DNA from: Roseibium sediminicola
GTDB lineage: Bacteria > Pseudomonadota > Alphaproteobacteria > Rhizobiales > Stappiaceae
Length of the DNA: 64,000 nucleotides
NCBI RefSeq assembly: GCF_023156505.1
Contig: NZ_JALNMJ010000022.1
Location: 1 to 64,000, forward strand
Reading direction: 5' to 3'
Positions 35,801 to 43,660 of the stretch are shown here, piece by piece; within the stretch, counting starts at the first letter, position 1, and every line of letters begins with the position of its first letter. The position numbers and the translations under genes were made by a program. The notes below the pieces were generated by a model. It saw only the letters and a program-made list of their open reading frames with translations. It had not been told where the DNA came from and ran no database searches.

Positions 35801-38228
35801 CAGCAACGGCGACGGCGTGGTCGATCACACCGTGATTACGCTCTATTCGGACCAGGGCTCCGGCGGCGGCGCCCACAACAACGATGATCTGGGCACCATC
35901 ACCGTCTATGGCGACCTCGTCACCAAGACCGATATTTCTACGACTTCCAAACCCGCCTACGGCATCGTCAGATCGATTGCCGATCTCGAAGAAGCCTTGC
36001 AACCCATCGAGATGGGGACCGATCGGGGCCCCATCGCTCCACCGGCGGACCTGCCGGATGTCGATGATCTTCCCCTGCCCGCTGGCATGACGCCTGTCTT
36101 CGCAATTGCAGGAGACACCGAGTTTTCCGGGGAATGGGGCGACTATCTTGAGGCGGGCAATCCGGACAGCCTGGATCTCACCAACGGCACTATCGCTCTC
36201 ACCTTCAATGCGGACAAGGTCACCGGTAGTCAGACCCTCTTCTCCAAGGATGGTTCTGGCTATGACGACGGTGGTCATATCACCGCCTATCTGTGCAACA
36301 ACCAGCTCTATATCCGCCAGCAATCCGGCGATACCTCCGAGTATCTGAAGGTCCAGAATGTCGAGATAGCGGCGAACACCACCTACCACTTCGCCGTCAC
36401 CTTCGGCGAAGACGGGTTGATGCTCTATCTCAATGGCACGCTGGTCGCCGCCGAGCCGGAGTTCAAGCAGGGCATCGACATGAACGAGCGCTCCCTGGTG
36501 ATCGGAGCAACCGGTGCCTGGCGCACGGTTGACACCCAAACGGCCGGCCAGCAGTTCGACGGCACCATCTCCAACGTGATGGTGTTCGACGAGCAGATCG
36601 CTGGCAAGGATATGGCCGCTCTCGCCGGTGCGGTCTATCCAGGTTTCGAGGATGCCGCCCTGGCGGTCCTCGCCCAGGACGACCTGATGCCCGCCTTTCA
36701 GCAGTTGCATCATGGTTCTGACGAGCTGAAGGCACTCGCCACGGCTTACGGCTTCAACCATGATGGTGAGCTGACGACGGGCGCGGCCTACAGCCAAGGC
36801 ACTGACGCCGGCGAGACACTCAACGGAACGGATGCGGCCGATGCGATTGATGCCGACCTCGGCAACGACATCGTCAATGGCGGCGGCGGCAATGATGTGC
36901 TGCAGGGCGGTTACGGCAATGACGACCTCAATGGCGGCGACGGCGACGATGTGCTCGACGGCGGTCATGGCGAGGACGTGCTGAATGGCGGCGCCGGCAA
37001 CGACCTGCTGATCTCCCAGGCCGACGGCCGCGAAGGCGCTGTTGCCTATGATCCGGACCGGGACGAAGGCGATCCGCTCAATGAGCTCACCAACGGCAAG
37101 CTCTATCCCGATCAGCCGATCCCGGCGGACGATATCCTCACCGGCGGATCCGGCGGCGACATCTTCTATTTCCAGACGCTGATCAACGCCAAGAAGCGCT
37201 TCATCGAGGAACACACCCAGGACGACGGCACCATCCGCTGGCACGGCGTTGCCGGAGAAAACGAGAACATCCACGACCACTGGGTCGATGTCATCGGCCA
37301 TGACGTCATCACCGACTTCAACCGCGAAGAAGGCGACCGCATCGTCATCGAAGGCCACACCACCAAGATCCGGTCCATCACATACGGGGATTCAAACGGC
37401 GACGGCGTGGTCGATCACACCGTGATCGCTCTGTACTCGGATCAAGGCTCCGGCGGCGGCGCCCACAACAACGACAATCTGGGCACCATCACCGTCTATG
37501 GCGACCTGGTCACCAAGACCGATATCTCGACAACGTCGAAGCCCGCCTACGGCATCGTGCGCTCCATCGCGGACCTCGAAGAAGCCCTGCAGCCCATCGA
37601 GATGGGTGAGGAACACACGGATACACCGCCGCTTCCCGATCTGCCGGATGTCGATGATCTGCCGCTGCCAGAGGGCATGACCCCGGTCTTTGCCATCGCG
37701 GGGGCTCTGGAACTGGACGGCACAAGGGAGAACCAGATCGCCATTGCCCATAATGAAGCGATGGAGATTGCAGAAGGGACGATTGCCTTCTCCTTCCGCG
37801 CCGACCAGATCTGCGGCTACGACGCGCTCTTCTCCAAGGATGCCAGCGGTAATGGCACTGGCGGACATCTGACCGCCTGGGTCACCGAATGGGGCGATGT
37901 CAAAGTACGGTTCCAGACCGAGACGTCTGAAATCTGGCTGAAGGCCCAGGACGTCATCGAGGCCGGCACCGAGCACGATTTTGCCTTCACCTTTGGCGAC
38001 GACGGCATCTTCCTGTTCATCGACGGTGTCGAAGTCGCAGCTGACGAGGAGTTCCGTTCCGACTGGCTCGGCAACGAGGAATATCTGATGATCGGGGCCA
38101 ATGGCTGGGGCAGCCCTTCTGGCGAAATCGGCTGGACAAACGACCATTTCGACGGCGAAATCTTCGACTTCCGAATTCTGGACGATCAGCTTAGCGCGGA
38201 CCAGGTCGGTGACAGCCTGTTTGTCTGA
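32880..38228 (+). CDS. Giant LamG/RTX repeat protein, probably secreted by type I secretion
   Basis: The 1782-residue protein consists of three consecutive units of exactly 530 residues (starting near residues 12, 542 and 1072) and a last unit with only the LamG part (from about 1602). Each unit has a LamG/concanavalin-A-like domain (first ~190 residues), a Gly/Asp-rich calcium-binding RTX block (GGxGNDxL-type nonapeptides, for example residues about 255-320 in unit 1) and a tail with an EF-hand-like loop DSNGDGVVD. There is no N-terminal signal peptide, as expected for type I secretion, but no secretion ABC transporter gene is visible. The role may be adhesion or carbohydrate binding. The start follows GGGAGGTC. 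Confidence 0.9.
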   Translation: MQSNAGTNILSPVFSIDGDTQFSGERGDYVDTGNADALDLTDGTIALTFNADHVWGAQALFSKDGSGYDDGGHLTAWIQEGRLVIRQQSADSTEYLKVPDLYLTANTDYHLAVTFGANGLMVYVNGQLLAAEPEFKQGIDMNERAFLVGASGAWRSDDAHTAAQQFKGTISDVMVFNEQIAGEDMAALAGAVDPSFEVEALDALAQDDLMPAFQQLHHGSDELKALATAYGFNHDGEPTTGAAYQQGTDAGETLEGTEGADAIDAGLGNDIVNGGGGNDVLQGGYGNDDLNGGDGDDVLDGGHGEDVLNGGAGNDLLISQADGREGQVAYDPDRDEGDPLNELTNGKLYPDQPIPADDILTGGSGGDIFYFQTLINAKKRFIEEHTQDDGTIRWHGVAGENENIHDHWVDVIGHDVITDFNRAEGDRIVIEGHTTKIRSITYGDSNGDGVVDHTVIALYSDQGSGGGAHNNDDLGTITVYGDLVTQTDISTTSKPAYGIVRSIADLEEALQPIEMGEERTDTPALPDLPDVDDLPLPEGMTPVFAIAGEHDFSGERGDYLDAGNPDALDLTNGTVALTFNADHVWGTQALISKDGSGYDDGGHLTVWIQEGRLLIRQQDADSTEYLKVPDLWLKEGTEYHLAVTFGEDGLLVYVNGQLLAAEPEFKQGIDMNERAFLVGASGAWRSDDAHTAAQQFKGTISDVMVFNEQIAGEDMAALAGAVDPSFEVEALDALAQDDLMPAFQQLHHGSDELKALATAYGFNHDGELTTGAAYQQGTDAGETLEGTEGADAIDAGLGNDIVNGGGGNDVLQGGYGNDDLNGGDGDDVLDGGHGEDVLNGGAGNDLLISQADGREGQVAYDPDRDEGDPYNELTNGKLYPDQPIPADDILTGGSGGDIFYFQTLINAKKRFIEEHTQDDGTIRWHGVAGENENIHDHWVDVIGHDVITDFNREEGDRIVIEGHTTKIRSITYGDSNGDGVVDHTVITLYSDQGSGGGAHNNDDLGTITVYGDLVTKTDISTTSKPAYGIVRSIADLEEALQPIEMGTDRGPIAPPADLPDVDDLPLPAGMTPVFAIAGDTEFSGEWGDYLEAGNPDSLDLTNGTIALTFNADKVTGSQTLFSKDGSGYDDGGHITAYLCNNQLYIRQQSGDTSEYLKVQNVEIAANTTYHFAVTFGEDGLMLYLNGTLVAAEPEFKQGIDMNERSLVIGATGAWRTVDTQTAGQQFDGTISNVMVFDEQIAGKDMAALAGAVYPGFEDAALAVLAQDDLMPAFQQLHHGSDELKALATAYGFNHDGELTTGAAYSQGTDAGETLNGTDAADAIDADLGNDIVNGGGGNDVLQGGYGNDDLNGGDGDDVLDGGHGEDVLNGGAGNDLLISQADGREGAVAYDPDRDEGDPLNELTNGKLYPDQPIPADDILTGGSGGDIFYFQTLINAKKRFIEEHTQDDGTIRWHGVAGENENIHDHWVDVIGHDVITDFNREEGDRIVIEGHTTKIRSITYGDSNGDGVVDHTVIALYSDQGSGGGAHNNDNLGTITVYGDLVTKTDISTTSKPAYGIVRSIADLEEALQPIEMGEEHTDTPPLPDLPDVDDLPLPEGMTPVFAIAGALELDGTRENQIAIAHNEAMEIAEGTIAFSFRADQICGYDALFSKDASGNGTGGHLTAWVTEWGDVKVRFQTETSEIWLKAQDVIEAGTEHDFAFTFGDDGIFLFIDGVEVAADEEFRSDWLGNEEYLMIGANGWGSPSGEIGWTNDHFDGEIFDFRILDDQLSADQVGDSLFV
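32913..37682 (+). repeat. Three 1590-bp tandem repeats within the LamG/RTX gene
   Basis: Units begin at 32913, 34503 and 36093, and the partial fourth begins at 37683; the spacing is 1590 bp each time, with no net insertion or deletion. Long blocks are identical at the base level, including synonymous sites, while others differ, so the copies have exchanged sequence recently. Confidence 0.93.
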
Positions 38229-38258
38229 GACAGAAACGTAATTCCCATCAGAGACTTC

Positions 38259-38289
38259 AAACGCCCCTTCGTAAAGGAGGGGTGTTTGT
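38259..38289 (+). terminator. Terminator after the LamG/RTX gene
   Basis: The stem AAACGCCCCT (38259-38268) and AGGGGTGTTT (38278-38287) pairs over ten bases with one G-U; the descending arm ends in TTT. Confidence 0.7.
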
Positions 38290-38396
38290 GCTGGAGCCCA
38301 TGCACATTGCCGCCACGGCCTCAAACCGGACAACATGGCTCGTCATCCGCATGACCACTGGCGGCGCGAACAGATCAAAATTTGCAAGGGGGAGAG

Positions 38397-38472
38397 TGGT
38401 GCCCAGAGCCGGAATCGAACCAGCGACACGCGGATTTTCAATCCGCTGCTCTACCAACTGAGCTATCTGGGC
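38397..38472 (-). tRNA. tRNA-Phe (GAA)
   Basis: The minus strand folds as a 76-nt tRNA with encoded CCA: acceptor GCCCAGA, D-arm AGCTCAGTTGGTAGAGC, anticodon stem GCGGA/TCCGC around loop TTGAAAA (anticodon GAA), and T-arm with GGTTCGATTCC. It lies in the conserved neighbourhood downstream of yacG, although a 5'-nucleotidase gene separates them here. Confidence 0.97.
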
Positions 38473-38788
38473 GTGCTGTGCGCGATCCGGGACAAAGCCC
38501 GTTCGCCGAAAGCCCGGTCCTTATAGAGGCTGGATCTGACCTTGTCCAGCGCCCCGGCAAAGTTTTTTGCAATTCGAAGGCATCGCAGTTGTTGATAACA
38601 TGAACCTTTCGCAACTTGCTGAAAAAAAAGGGGTTTCCACCTGCTTCACAAGACCTCGCACGCGGGCGCTCCGGCTCGGTCCGGGGCGCCCGTCCCTGCC
38701 AGCCGCTATTGATTTTTTCAAAGGCCAAAACGCAAAAGGCGCGCCGGGATACGGCGCGCCTCCTGTAGGCCGAAAAGCTTCGGTGGCC
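38473..38788. other. Intergenic region, promoter of tRNA-Phe and end of the nucleotidase gene
   Basis: No supported gene. It contains the nucleotidase terminator (below). The rest should hold the tRNA promoter, but no clear box was recognised. Confidence 0.4.
38731..38761 (-). terminator. Terminator of the 5'-nucleotidase gene
   Basis: A perfect 10-bp stem AGGCGCGCCG (38737-38746) and CGGCGCGCCT (38752-38761), loop GGATA, is followed on the minus strand by TTTTGCGTTTT. Confidence 0.85.
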
Positions 38789-40384
38789 CTATTTCGCCGT
38801 GATGCGGTCGTCGGTGTACGGCGTATAGCCGTCTTTCGCCGACAGATATTCCGAGACGACATCTGCTAGATCCGGGCCGAAGTCGTAGGCGTTCATGCCT
38901 GCGGTTTCGAAGATGTCGTAACCATCGCCACCACCGCGCATATAGTTGTTGGAGACGACACCGTAGGTTTTCTCCGGATCGAGCGGCACGAAGCCGTCGC
39001 CGTCCTGCACCATGACGTCGGAGACACGCTCACCGGCCGGCTTGGACTTGTCGAAAGTGTATTTCAGGCCTGCGACCTGGGGGAAGCGACCAGCGCCTTC
39101 CTCAATCTGGCTGACACCGTTTTCGAGGGCCGCCAACACGTCCGCCCCCTTTAGCTCGAAGGTCGACAGGGTGTTCTGGAACGGCAGCACCGTCAGCACT
39201 TCGCCCTTGGTGACTTCGCCCGCATCGATGGACGCGCGCAGACCACCACCGTTCTGGATGGCGATCTGGACGCCCTGGCCCTTCACGCGCTCCAGCATGG
39301 CGTCGGCAACGAGAACGCCCATTTCGCAGACCCCTGCCCGGCAGACATCACGCTCGCCGCCGATCGGCCCGGTGGTCTGAGCCACAACTTCCTGGCGGAT
39401 TTCGTCGAGCGGCTCGGCCAGTTCCTTGATGCGGGAGACAAGCTCGGCATTTTCCGCGATCTGGCCGTCAACGATGATCGGCTCCCCGACGGCTTCGGTA
39501 ATCACGCCGTTATCGTCGAAGGTGACGTTCAGTTCGCCCAGGAACTTGCCATAGGCATAGGCCTGGACAACCGCGGTCGGCGTACCGTCCGGTCCGTCGA
39601 TCATGGTCGGGTATGGGCCGGCCGCCTTGTCGGACGTGTTGGACAGATAGGTGTTGGAGTGACCGCCGACGATGACGTCGATGCCCGGTGCCTTGGCGGC
39701 GACTTCCTTGTCGACCGCGTAGCCGGAGTGGCTGAGCACGATGATCTTGTTGACGCCTTCGGCTGCCAGTTTTTCCGCTTCGCGCGTGACGGCAGCCACC
39801 GGATCGGAGAAGGACACATTCGGACCGGGGCTTGCCAGTTCGTCGGTGTCTTCAGGCGTCAAGCCGATAAGGCCAATCTTCTCGCCGCCGCGTTCAATGA
39901 CGACGGACGGCTTCAGAACATCGGCCAGCTGCGGCTCCTTGGAGACATCCGCATTGGACATCAGCACCGGAAACTCGACTGCGTCCATGAAGCCGCGCAG
40001 CACTTCCGGGCCGTCGTCGAATTCGTGGTTGCCGACGGTCATGCCGTCGTAACCGAGCTTGTTCATGAACTCGGCCGCGGCCTTGCCCTTGTAATAGGTG
40101 TAGAACAGCGTGCCCTGGAACTGGTCGCCGCCGTCGACGAGGATCGAATTGTTGCTGGCCGCGCGGCGGTCCTTGATCACCGTGTCGAGACGCGCCGTGC
40201 CGCCGAAGCATTTACCTTCGGCATTGTCTTCCGCCTTGCAGGTGGAATCATACTTGTTGATCGGCTCGATGCGGCTGTGAAAGTCGTTGGTGTGCAGGAT
40301 TGTCAGCGAATAATCGGCATAGGCCGCCGTTGACAGCGCCGTGGAAACGGACAGCACTGCGGCGCTCAAAAGACGTTTGTTCAT
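38789..40384 (-). CDS. Periplasmic 5'-nucleotidase / 2',3'-cyclic phosphodiesterase family (UshA-like)
   Basis: This 531-residue metallophosphoesterase removes phosphate from extracellular nucleotides. It has a signal peptide (about 1-23, ALSTAAYA before DYSLTILHT), the metal motif HTNDFHSRIEP (about 30-40), VDGGDQFQGT (about 82-91), GNHEFDDG (about 116-123) and GGHS (about 233-236). The C-terminal substrate domain contains NGGGLR (about 397-402) and the aromatic region YMRGGGDGYDIF. The start at 40384 follows GCGAGGG. The Pho box upstream suggests induction by phosphate starvation. Confidence 0.93.
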   Translation of the reverse strand: MNKRLLSAAVLSVSTALSTAAYADYSLTILHTNDFHSRIEPINKYDSTCKAEDNAEGKCFGGTARLDTVIKDRRAASNNSILVDGGDQFQGTLFYTYYKGKAAAEFMNKLGYDGMTVGNHEFDDGPEVLRGFMDAVEFPVLMSNADVSKEPQLADVLKPSVVIERGGEKIGLIGLTPEDTDELASPGPNVSFSDPVAAVTREAEKLAAEGVNKIIVLSHSGYAVDKEVAAKAPGIDVIVGGHSNTYLSNTSDKAAGPYPTMIDGPDGTPTAVVQAYAYGKFLGELNVTFDDNGVITEAVGEPIIVDGQIAENAELVSRIKELAEPLDEIRQEVVAQTTGPIGGERDVCRAGVCEMGVLVADAMLERVKGQGVQIAIQNGGGLRASIDAGEVTKGEVLTVLPFQNTLSTFELKGADVLAALENGVSQIEEGAGRFPQVAGLKYTFDKSKPAGERVSDVMVQDGDGFVPLDPEKTYGVVSNNYMRGGGDGYDIFETAGMNAYDFGPDLADVVSEYLSAKDGYTPYTDDRITAK

Positions 40385-40808
40385 CGGACCCTCGCCCTTG
40401 GATAGGTTGGTGATGCCGCGTCCGGGATTTCTTCCGGTCAACGGCTCCCGGTGTTGTTTTCAACCCGAGGCAACCACCCATGCGGCGTGTCTCTGGTGAC
40501 AGGACACAACCGCGATCGATGGTGCCGGGCTCGCCGGTATAAGCAGATCTTGGTGCAGTTTTGTGACAGCCGCAAGAGCCGCACACCATGAAACTGAAAA
40601 AAATTTTGCTGGATAAATATTTTTGCAGACCTGCCTCGAAAGCGCACAAACACGCCAAATCAGGAGGTGGAAATATAAAAGAATCCGTCACTTCAGGTTG
40701 TAAACACGTCCCGAAACGGCGGTAAGTTGCCCGGCGACACCGGACACATACACGTTTGATTTGTCGGCTAAATTTTAGGCAGCTGCAGAGCCCGGTCGGC
40801 GTACTGGA
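40385..40808. other. Promoter region between nucleotidase and yacG
   Basis: No supported gene in this 424-bp stretch. It holds the Pho-box promoter described separately and leaves a long untranslated leader for the nucleotidase mRNA. Confidence 0.5.
40536..40569 (-). promoter_or_regulatory. Pho box and -10 element of the nucleotidase gene
   Basis: On the minus strand, CTGTCACAAAACTGCACC (40569 to 40552) has the 7+4+7 layout of a PhoB site (consensus CTGTCAT repeats spaced by four bases). Exactly ten bases later comes TATACC (40541 to 40536), the spacing seen in PhoB-activated promoters. It lies about 150-185 bp before the start codon. Confidence 0.65.
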
Positions 40809-41003
40809 TCACTCGTCCGGAAAATTGCTCTCGTCGATATCGTCGGTTTCGACGACCGGGATCGTATAGCCTTCGGAGAACCATCGGTTCAGGTCGATCT
40901 TGGCACAGCGGTCCGAGCAGAAGGGATAGTCGCCCGGCGTCGACAATTTTGAGCAGATCGGACAGGGGCGCATGCGCCGTTCCGGTTTCTGGCTGTCAGC
41001 CAT
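40809..41003 (-). CDS. yacG: DNA gyrase inhibitor YacG
   Basis: A 64-residue zinc protein with the family ligands: CPIC (about 14-17), then FCSDRCAKIDLNRWFSEGY (about 29-47), which includes the last two Cys. YacG binds gyrase GyrB and blocks its activity. The length is normal, and the start (MADSQKPE) follows GGGAGAAG. It is the last gene of the infA-maf-yacG group, a common order in alphaproteobacteria. Confidence 0.95.
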   Translation of the reverse strand: MADSQKPERRMRPCPICSKLSTPGDYPFCSDRCAKIDLNRWFSEGYTIPVVETDDIDESNFPDE

Positions 41004-41040
41004 GGACTTCTCCCGAGTTTGACACTGCCTGCGGCCGCGG

Positions 41041-41667
41041 TCAGGCCGCGGCGGTTGCCCAGCCCTGATGAACCGGGTAACCGGCCGCGCTGAGCAGGTT
41101 CGCGGTTTCCACCAGCGGCAGTCCGACGACGGCCGGATAGGAGCCGACCAGCTTGACGACGAAGCTTCCCGCAAGACCCTGGATCGCGTAGCCGCCGGCC
41201 TTGCCGCGCCATTCGCCAGAGGCGATGTAGTCGTCCATGTCCTTGCGCGACAGGCGCTTGAAGCGCACCCTTGTCTCGACCAGCTTGGAGCGGACCTTGC
41301 CATTGGCTTCTGCAACGGCGACGCCTGTAAAGACGCGGTGGCCGCGCCCGGACAGGAGCGACAGGCACATCAGCGCCTGGTCGGTCAGTTCCGCCTTGGG
41401 GAGCGCCCGGCGGCCGACAGCGACCACCGTATCGGCGGCCAGAACGACGCTGTCGCGCAGGCCCTCGGAGGCGTCCGCCGACTGGCGCACGGCCTCGGCC
41501 TTGGCCCGCGCGAGGCGGAGCGCCAGGCTGCGCGGCGTTTCGTGCTTCTTGGGCGTTTCGTCGATATCGGCCGGCAGAAGATGATCCGGCTCCAGGCCGA
41601 TCTGCTGAAGCAACGCCAGACGCCGCGGCGAGGCGGAAGCCAGGATCAACTGTGGGGTAGTGGTCAT
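41041..41667 (-). CDS. maf: Maf-like nucleoside triphosphate pyrophosphatase
   Basis: The 208-residue protein hydrolyses non-canonical or specific nucleoside triphosphates (dTTP, UTP or modified bases). It has the N-terminal signature [16 protein letters not shown] (about 9-24), the catalytic Asp region [10 protein letters not shown] (about 76-85) and the substrate motif [11 protein letters not shown] (about 158-168). It sits between infA and yacG on the same strand. Confidence 0.95.
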   Translation of the reverse strand: MTTTPQLILASASPRRLALLQQIGLEPDHLLPADIDETPKKHETPRSLALRLARAKAEAVRQSADASEGLRDSVVLAADTVVAVGRRALPKAELTDQALMCLSLLSGRGHRVFTGVAVAEANGKVRSKLVETRVRFKRLSRKDMDDYIASGEWRGKAGGYAIQGLAGSFVVKLVGSYPAVVGLPLVETANLLSAAGYPVHQGWATAAA

Positions 41668-41707
41668 CTAAGCGCGCGCCTTGAAACGAATGTCACCCGG
41701 AACCAGC

Positions 41708-41926
41708 TTACTTGAAGCGGTAGGTGATGCGCCCCTTGGTCAGGTCGTAAGGGGTCATTTCAACAAGAACCTTGTCGCCCGCCAGGACGCGGATCCGGTT
41801 CTTGCGCATGCGCCCGGCAGTGTGCGCGATGATTTCGTGATCGTTTTCAAGTTTTACGCGGAACGTCGCATTCGGCAACAGTTCTGTTACGACGCCCGGA
41901 AACTCCAGAGCTTCTTCTTTGGCCAT
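41708..41926 (-). CDS. infA: Translation initiation factor IF-1
   Basis: The 72-residue OB-fold protein is almost the canonical IF-1: [24 protein letters not shown] and the ending [13 protein letters not shown]. It helps place the initiator tRNA in the ribosomal P site. ATG follows AGGATATCAA. It heads a unit with maf and yacG. Confidence 0.98.
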   Translation of the reverse strand: MAKEEALEFPGVVTELLPNATFRVKLENDHEIIAHTAGRMRKNRIRVLAGDKVLVEMTPYDLTKGRITYRFK

Positions 41927-42088
41927 TTGATATCCTGAATAAAGCGGGCCCTGCCCGCGGGTGCCGCGGAACCTAGCGGATTAGGGGGAAAATGTGAACC
42001 TTTCTTTCCGCTGCCCTGCAAAGAAACTGCCAGATCCACAGAACAGGCGCCCGAAGACCCGATGAATTGCTGTTTTCCGCGGTGAATT

Positions 42089-42658
42089 TCAGGCTTGAAC
42101 GGCCTGTTGCCGCCACTCGTCTTCGAGCAACGCATAGTAAAATTCCTCGTCCCAGCCACCCTTGAACAGCGCATGCTCGCGGAAGTGTGCTTCCCGGCGC
42201 ATGCCGAGCCGTTCCATCACGCGCCAGGACGCGGTGTTGCGGACATCGCAACAGGCAAAGATGCGGTGTAGGCCGAGATCCTCAAAGCCGATGCGCAACA
42301 GCGCCCGGCAGGTCTCGGTGGCATAGCCCCTGCCCCGGACATCCGGATGCAGATTGTAGCCAATGGTGCCTTGCCGGGCCGCGGCATCGGTCACGCGAAG
42401 GGAAAAGTCGCCGATGAGCCTTGTCTCCGCCTTTGTGATCGCCGCGAAGGCAAGCGTGCCCTCGCCGTCCAGCCGGCGCATCGTGGTCCACTCGCGAAGC
42501 TTCGCCCGGACATCGCCCAGGCTTCTCGGCCCCCAATGGTGATACTGCGCGACCTCGGGCAGGGACTGATAGGCATGCAGCGCCTCCGCGTCGCTCTCCT
42601 CCAGGGGCCGCAGAAGGAGCCGCTCGGTTTCAACCGGCTTTGTGATTTCGTATTTCAT
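42089..42658 (-). CDS. GNAT N-acetyltransferase, RimJ/RimL type
   Basis: The 189-residue protein has the GNAT fold, with ETERLLLRPLEESDAEAL at the N-terminus, the acetyl-CoA loop in NLHPDVRGRGYATETCRALL (about 102-121) and the C-terminal VRNTASWRVMERLGMRRE (about 139-156), typical of RimJ/RimL-type enzymes acting on protein N-termini or amino groups. It lies between infA and the phosphatase gene, where many relatives have none, so it may be an insertion. Substrate unknown. Confidence 0.9.
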   Translation of the reverse strand: MKYEITKPVETERLLLRPLEESDAEALHAYQSLPEVAQYHHWGPRSLGDVRAKLREWTTMRRLDGEGTLAFAAITKAETRLIGDFSLRVTDAAARQGTIGYNLHPDVRGRGYATETCRALLRIGFEDLGLHRIFACCDVRNTASWRVMERLGMRREAHFREHALFKGGWDEEFYYALLEDEWRQQAVQA

Positions 42659-42673
42659 TGTGATGAGTTCCGT

Positions 42674-43126
42674 TCACCCGCTCGGCGGAGGTGTCCAGTC
42701 GAGCCGCTTCTTGATGCGCATCATCAGCTGGTCACGGACGGTGCGGTATTCTGAAAGGATCTGCTCGCGGCTGCCGGTTGCGAGGGTTGGATCCATTGTC
42801 GGCCAGTATTCCACGTCGACGGATTCGGTCCGGGTCATGTCGAGCGCCTTGTGGTGCGCTTCCGGTGCCAGGGTCACCACCAGGTCGAAGCCGGACTCGT
42901 CCAGATCCTCGAAGGTCTTGGGTTGATGCCGGCTCATGTCGATGCCGATTTCGGCCATGACCGCATCGACAAAGGGGTCGATCTTGCCGGAGCGCACGCC
43001 GGCGGAACGCACATAGATCTGGCCGGGAAACAGTTTTGCCGTCAGGGCTTCGGCCATGGGCGAGCGCACGGAGTTCATCCCGCAGGCATACAAAACCGCA
43101 GTCGGACGCAGGCCCGGCCCGGTCAC
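42674..43126 (-). CDS. Low-molecular-weight phosphotyrosine phosphatase family protein
   Basis: This 150-residue protein has the P-loop CGMNSVRS with nucleophile C15 and R21 (CX5R) and a possible general acid Asp in PTMDPTL (about residue 110). The fold covers tyrosine phosphatases and thioredoxin-linked arsenate reductases; the second cysteine of the classical CxGNxCRS loop is Val here, and no arsenate-reductase cysteine pair is seen at the C-terminus, so a phosphatase role is likelier. It follows UPF0262 and belongs to the hisD gene group. Confidence 0.85.
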   Translation of the reverse strand: MTGPGLRPTAVLYACGMNSVRSPMAEALTAKLFPGQIYVRSAGVRSGKIDPFVDAVMAEIGIDMSRHQPKTFEDLDESGFDLVVTLAPEAHHKALDMTRTESVDVEYWPTMDPTLATGSREQILSEYRTVRDQLMMRIKKRLDWTPPPSG

Positions 43127-43131
43127 CGCCG

Positions 43132-43635
43132 TCAGCCCTTCCAGTGCAGGGCGTAAACGAGGGTGAACAGCCGCCGCGCGGTCTGCATGTCCACCTCGAT
43201 CTTTCCGGCAAGCCGTTCCATCAGGACGGCGGAGCCCTCGTTGTGGACACCGCGCCGGCCCATGTCGATCGCTTCGATCTGGCTCGGGGTCGCATGGCGG
43301 ATCGCCTCGTAGTAGCTCTCGCAGATCAGGTCATAATCCTTGACGATCTTGCGCAGCGGCGACAGCGACAGAACGTGGGTGACCACTTCCCTGTCATCCT
43401 CGGTGCGGATCTGGAAGACCAGCTTCTTTTCAACAACGGAAAGCCTGAGCACATAATTGGCCGCGGGCTGGCCAACCGGCTGGAAGGCATTTTCCTCGAT
43501 CAGATCGTAGATGGCGACCGCACGGTCATGCTCGACCTCCGGCGTGGAGCGGGCAATCGAGGCTTCGTCCAGGACGACATCGACAAGCCGGCCGCCGGAG
43601 CTTTGCGGTTCGGATCCCGGTTGCGGTTCGCTCAT
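43132..43635 (-). CDS. UPF0262 family protein
   Basis: The 167-residue protein of unknown function matches UPF0262: [32 protein letters not shown], then [62 protein letters not shown]. This family is restricted to alphaproteobacteria and normally lies beside hisD, as here. No membrane segments or signal peptide. Confidence 0.92.
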   Translation of the reverse strand: MSEPQPGSEPQSSGGRLVDVVLDEASIARSTPEVEHDRAVAIYDLIEENAFQPVGQPAANYVLRLSVVEKKLVFQIRTEDDREVVTHVLSLSPLRKIVKDYDLICESYYEAIRHATPSQIEAIDMGRRGVHNEGSAVLMERLAGKIEVDMQTARRLFTLVYALHWKG

Positions 43636-43660
43636 CTTGCAGACGTCCTCGTGTTTCGGA

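Noticed and set aside
35391-37358. A 655-residue open frame antisense to the LamG/RTX gene
   Set aside because: It is the low-stop complement of the repeated Gly/Asp-rich coding sequence; it repeats with the same 1590-bp period and has no ribosome site.
32913-38228. CRISPR or other array suggested by the regular repeats
   Set aside because: Repeats are 1590 bp, in frame, and encode LamG/RTX modules; there are no short repeats with spacers.
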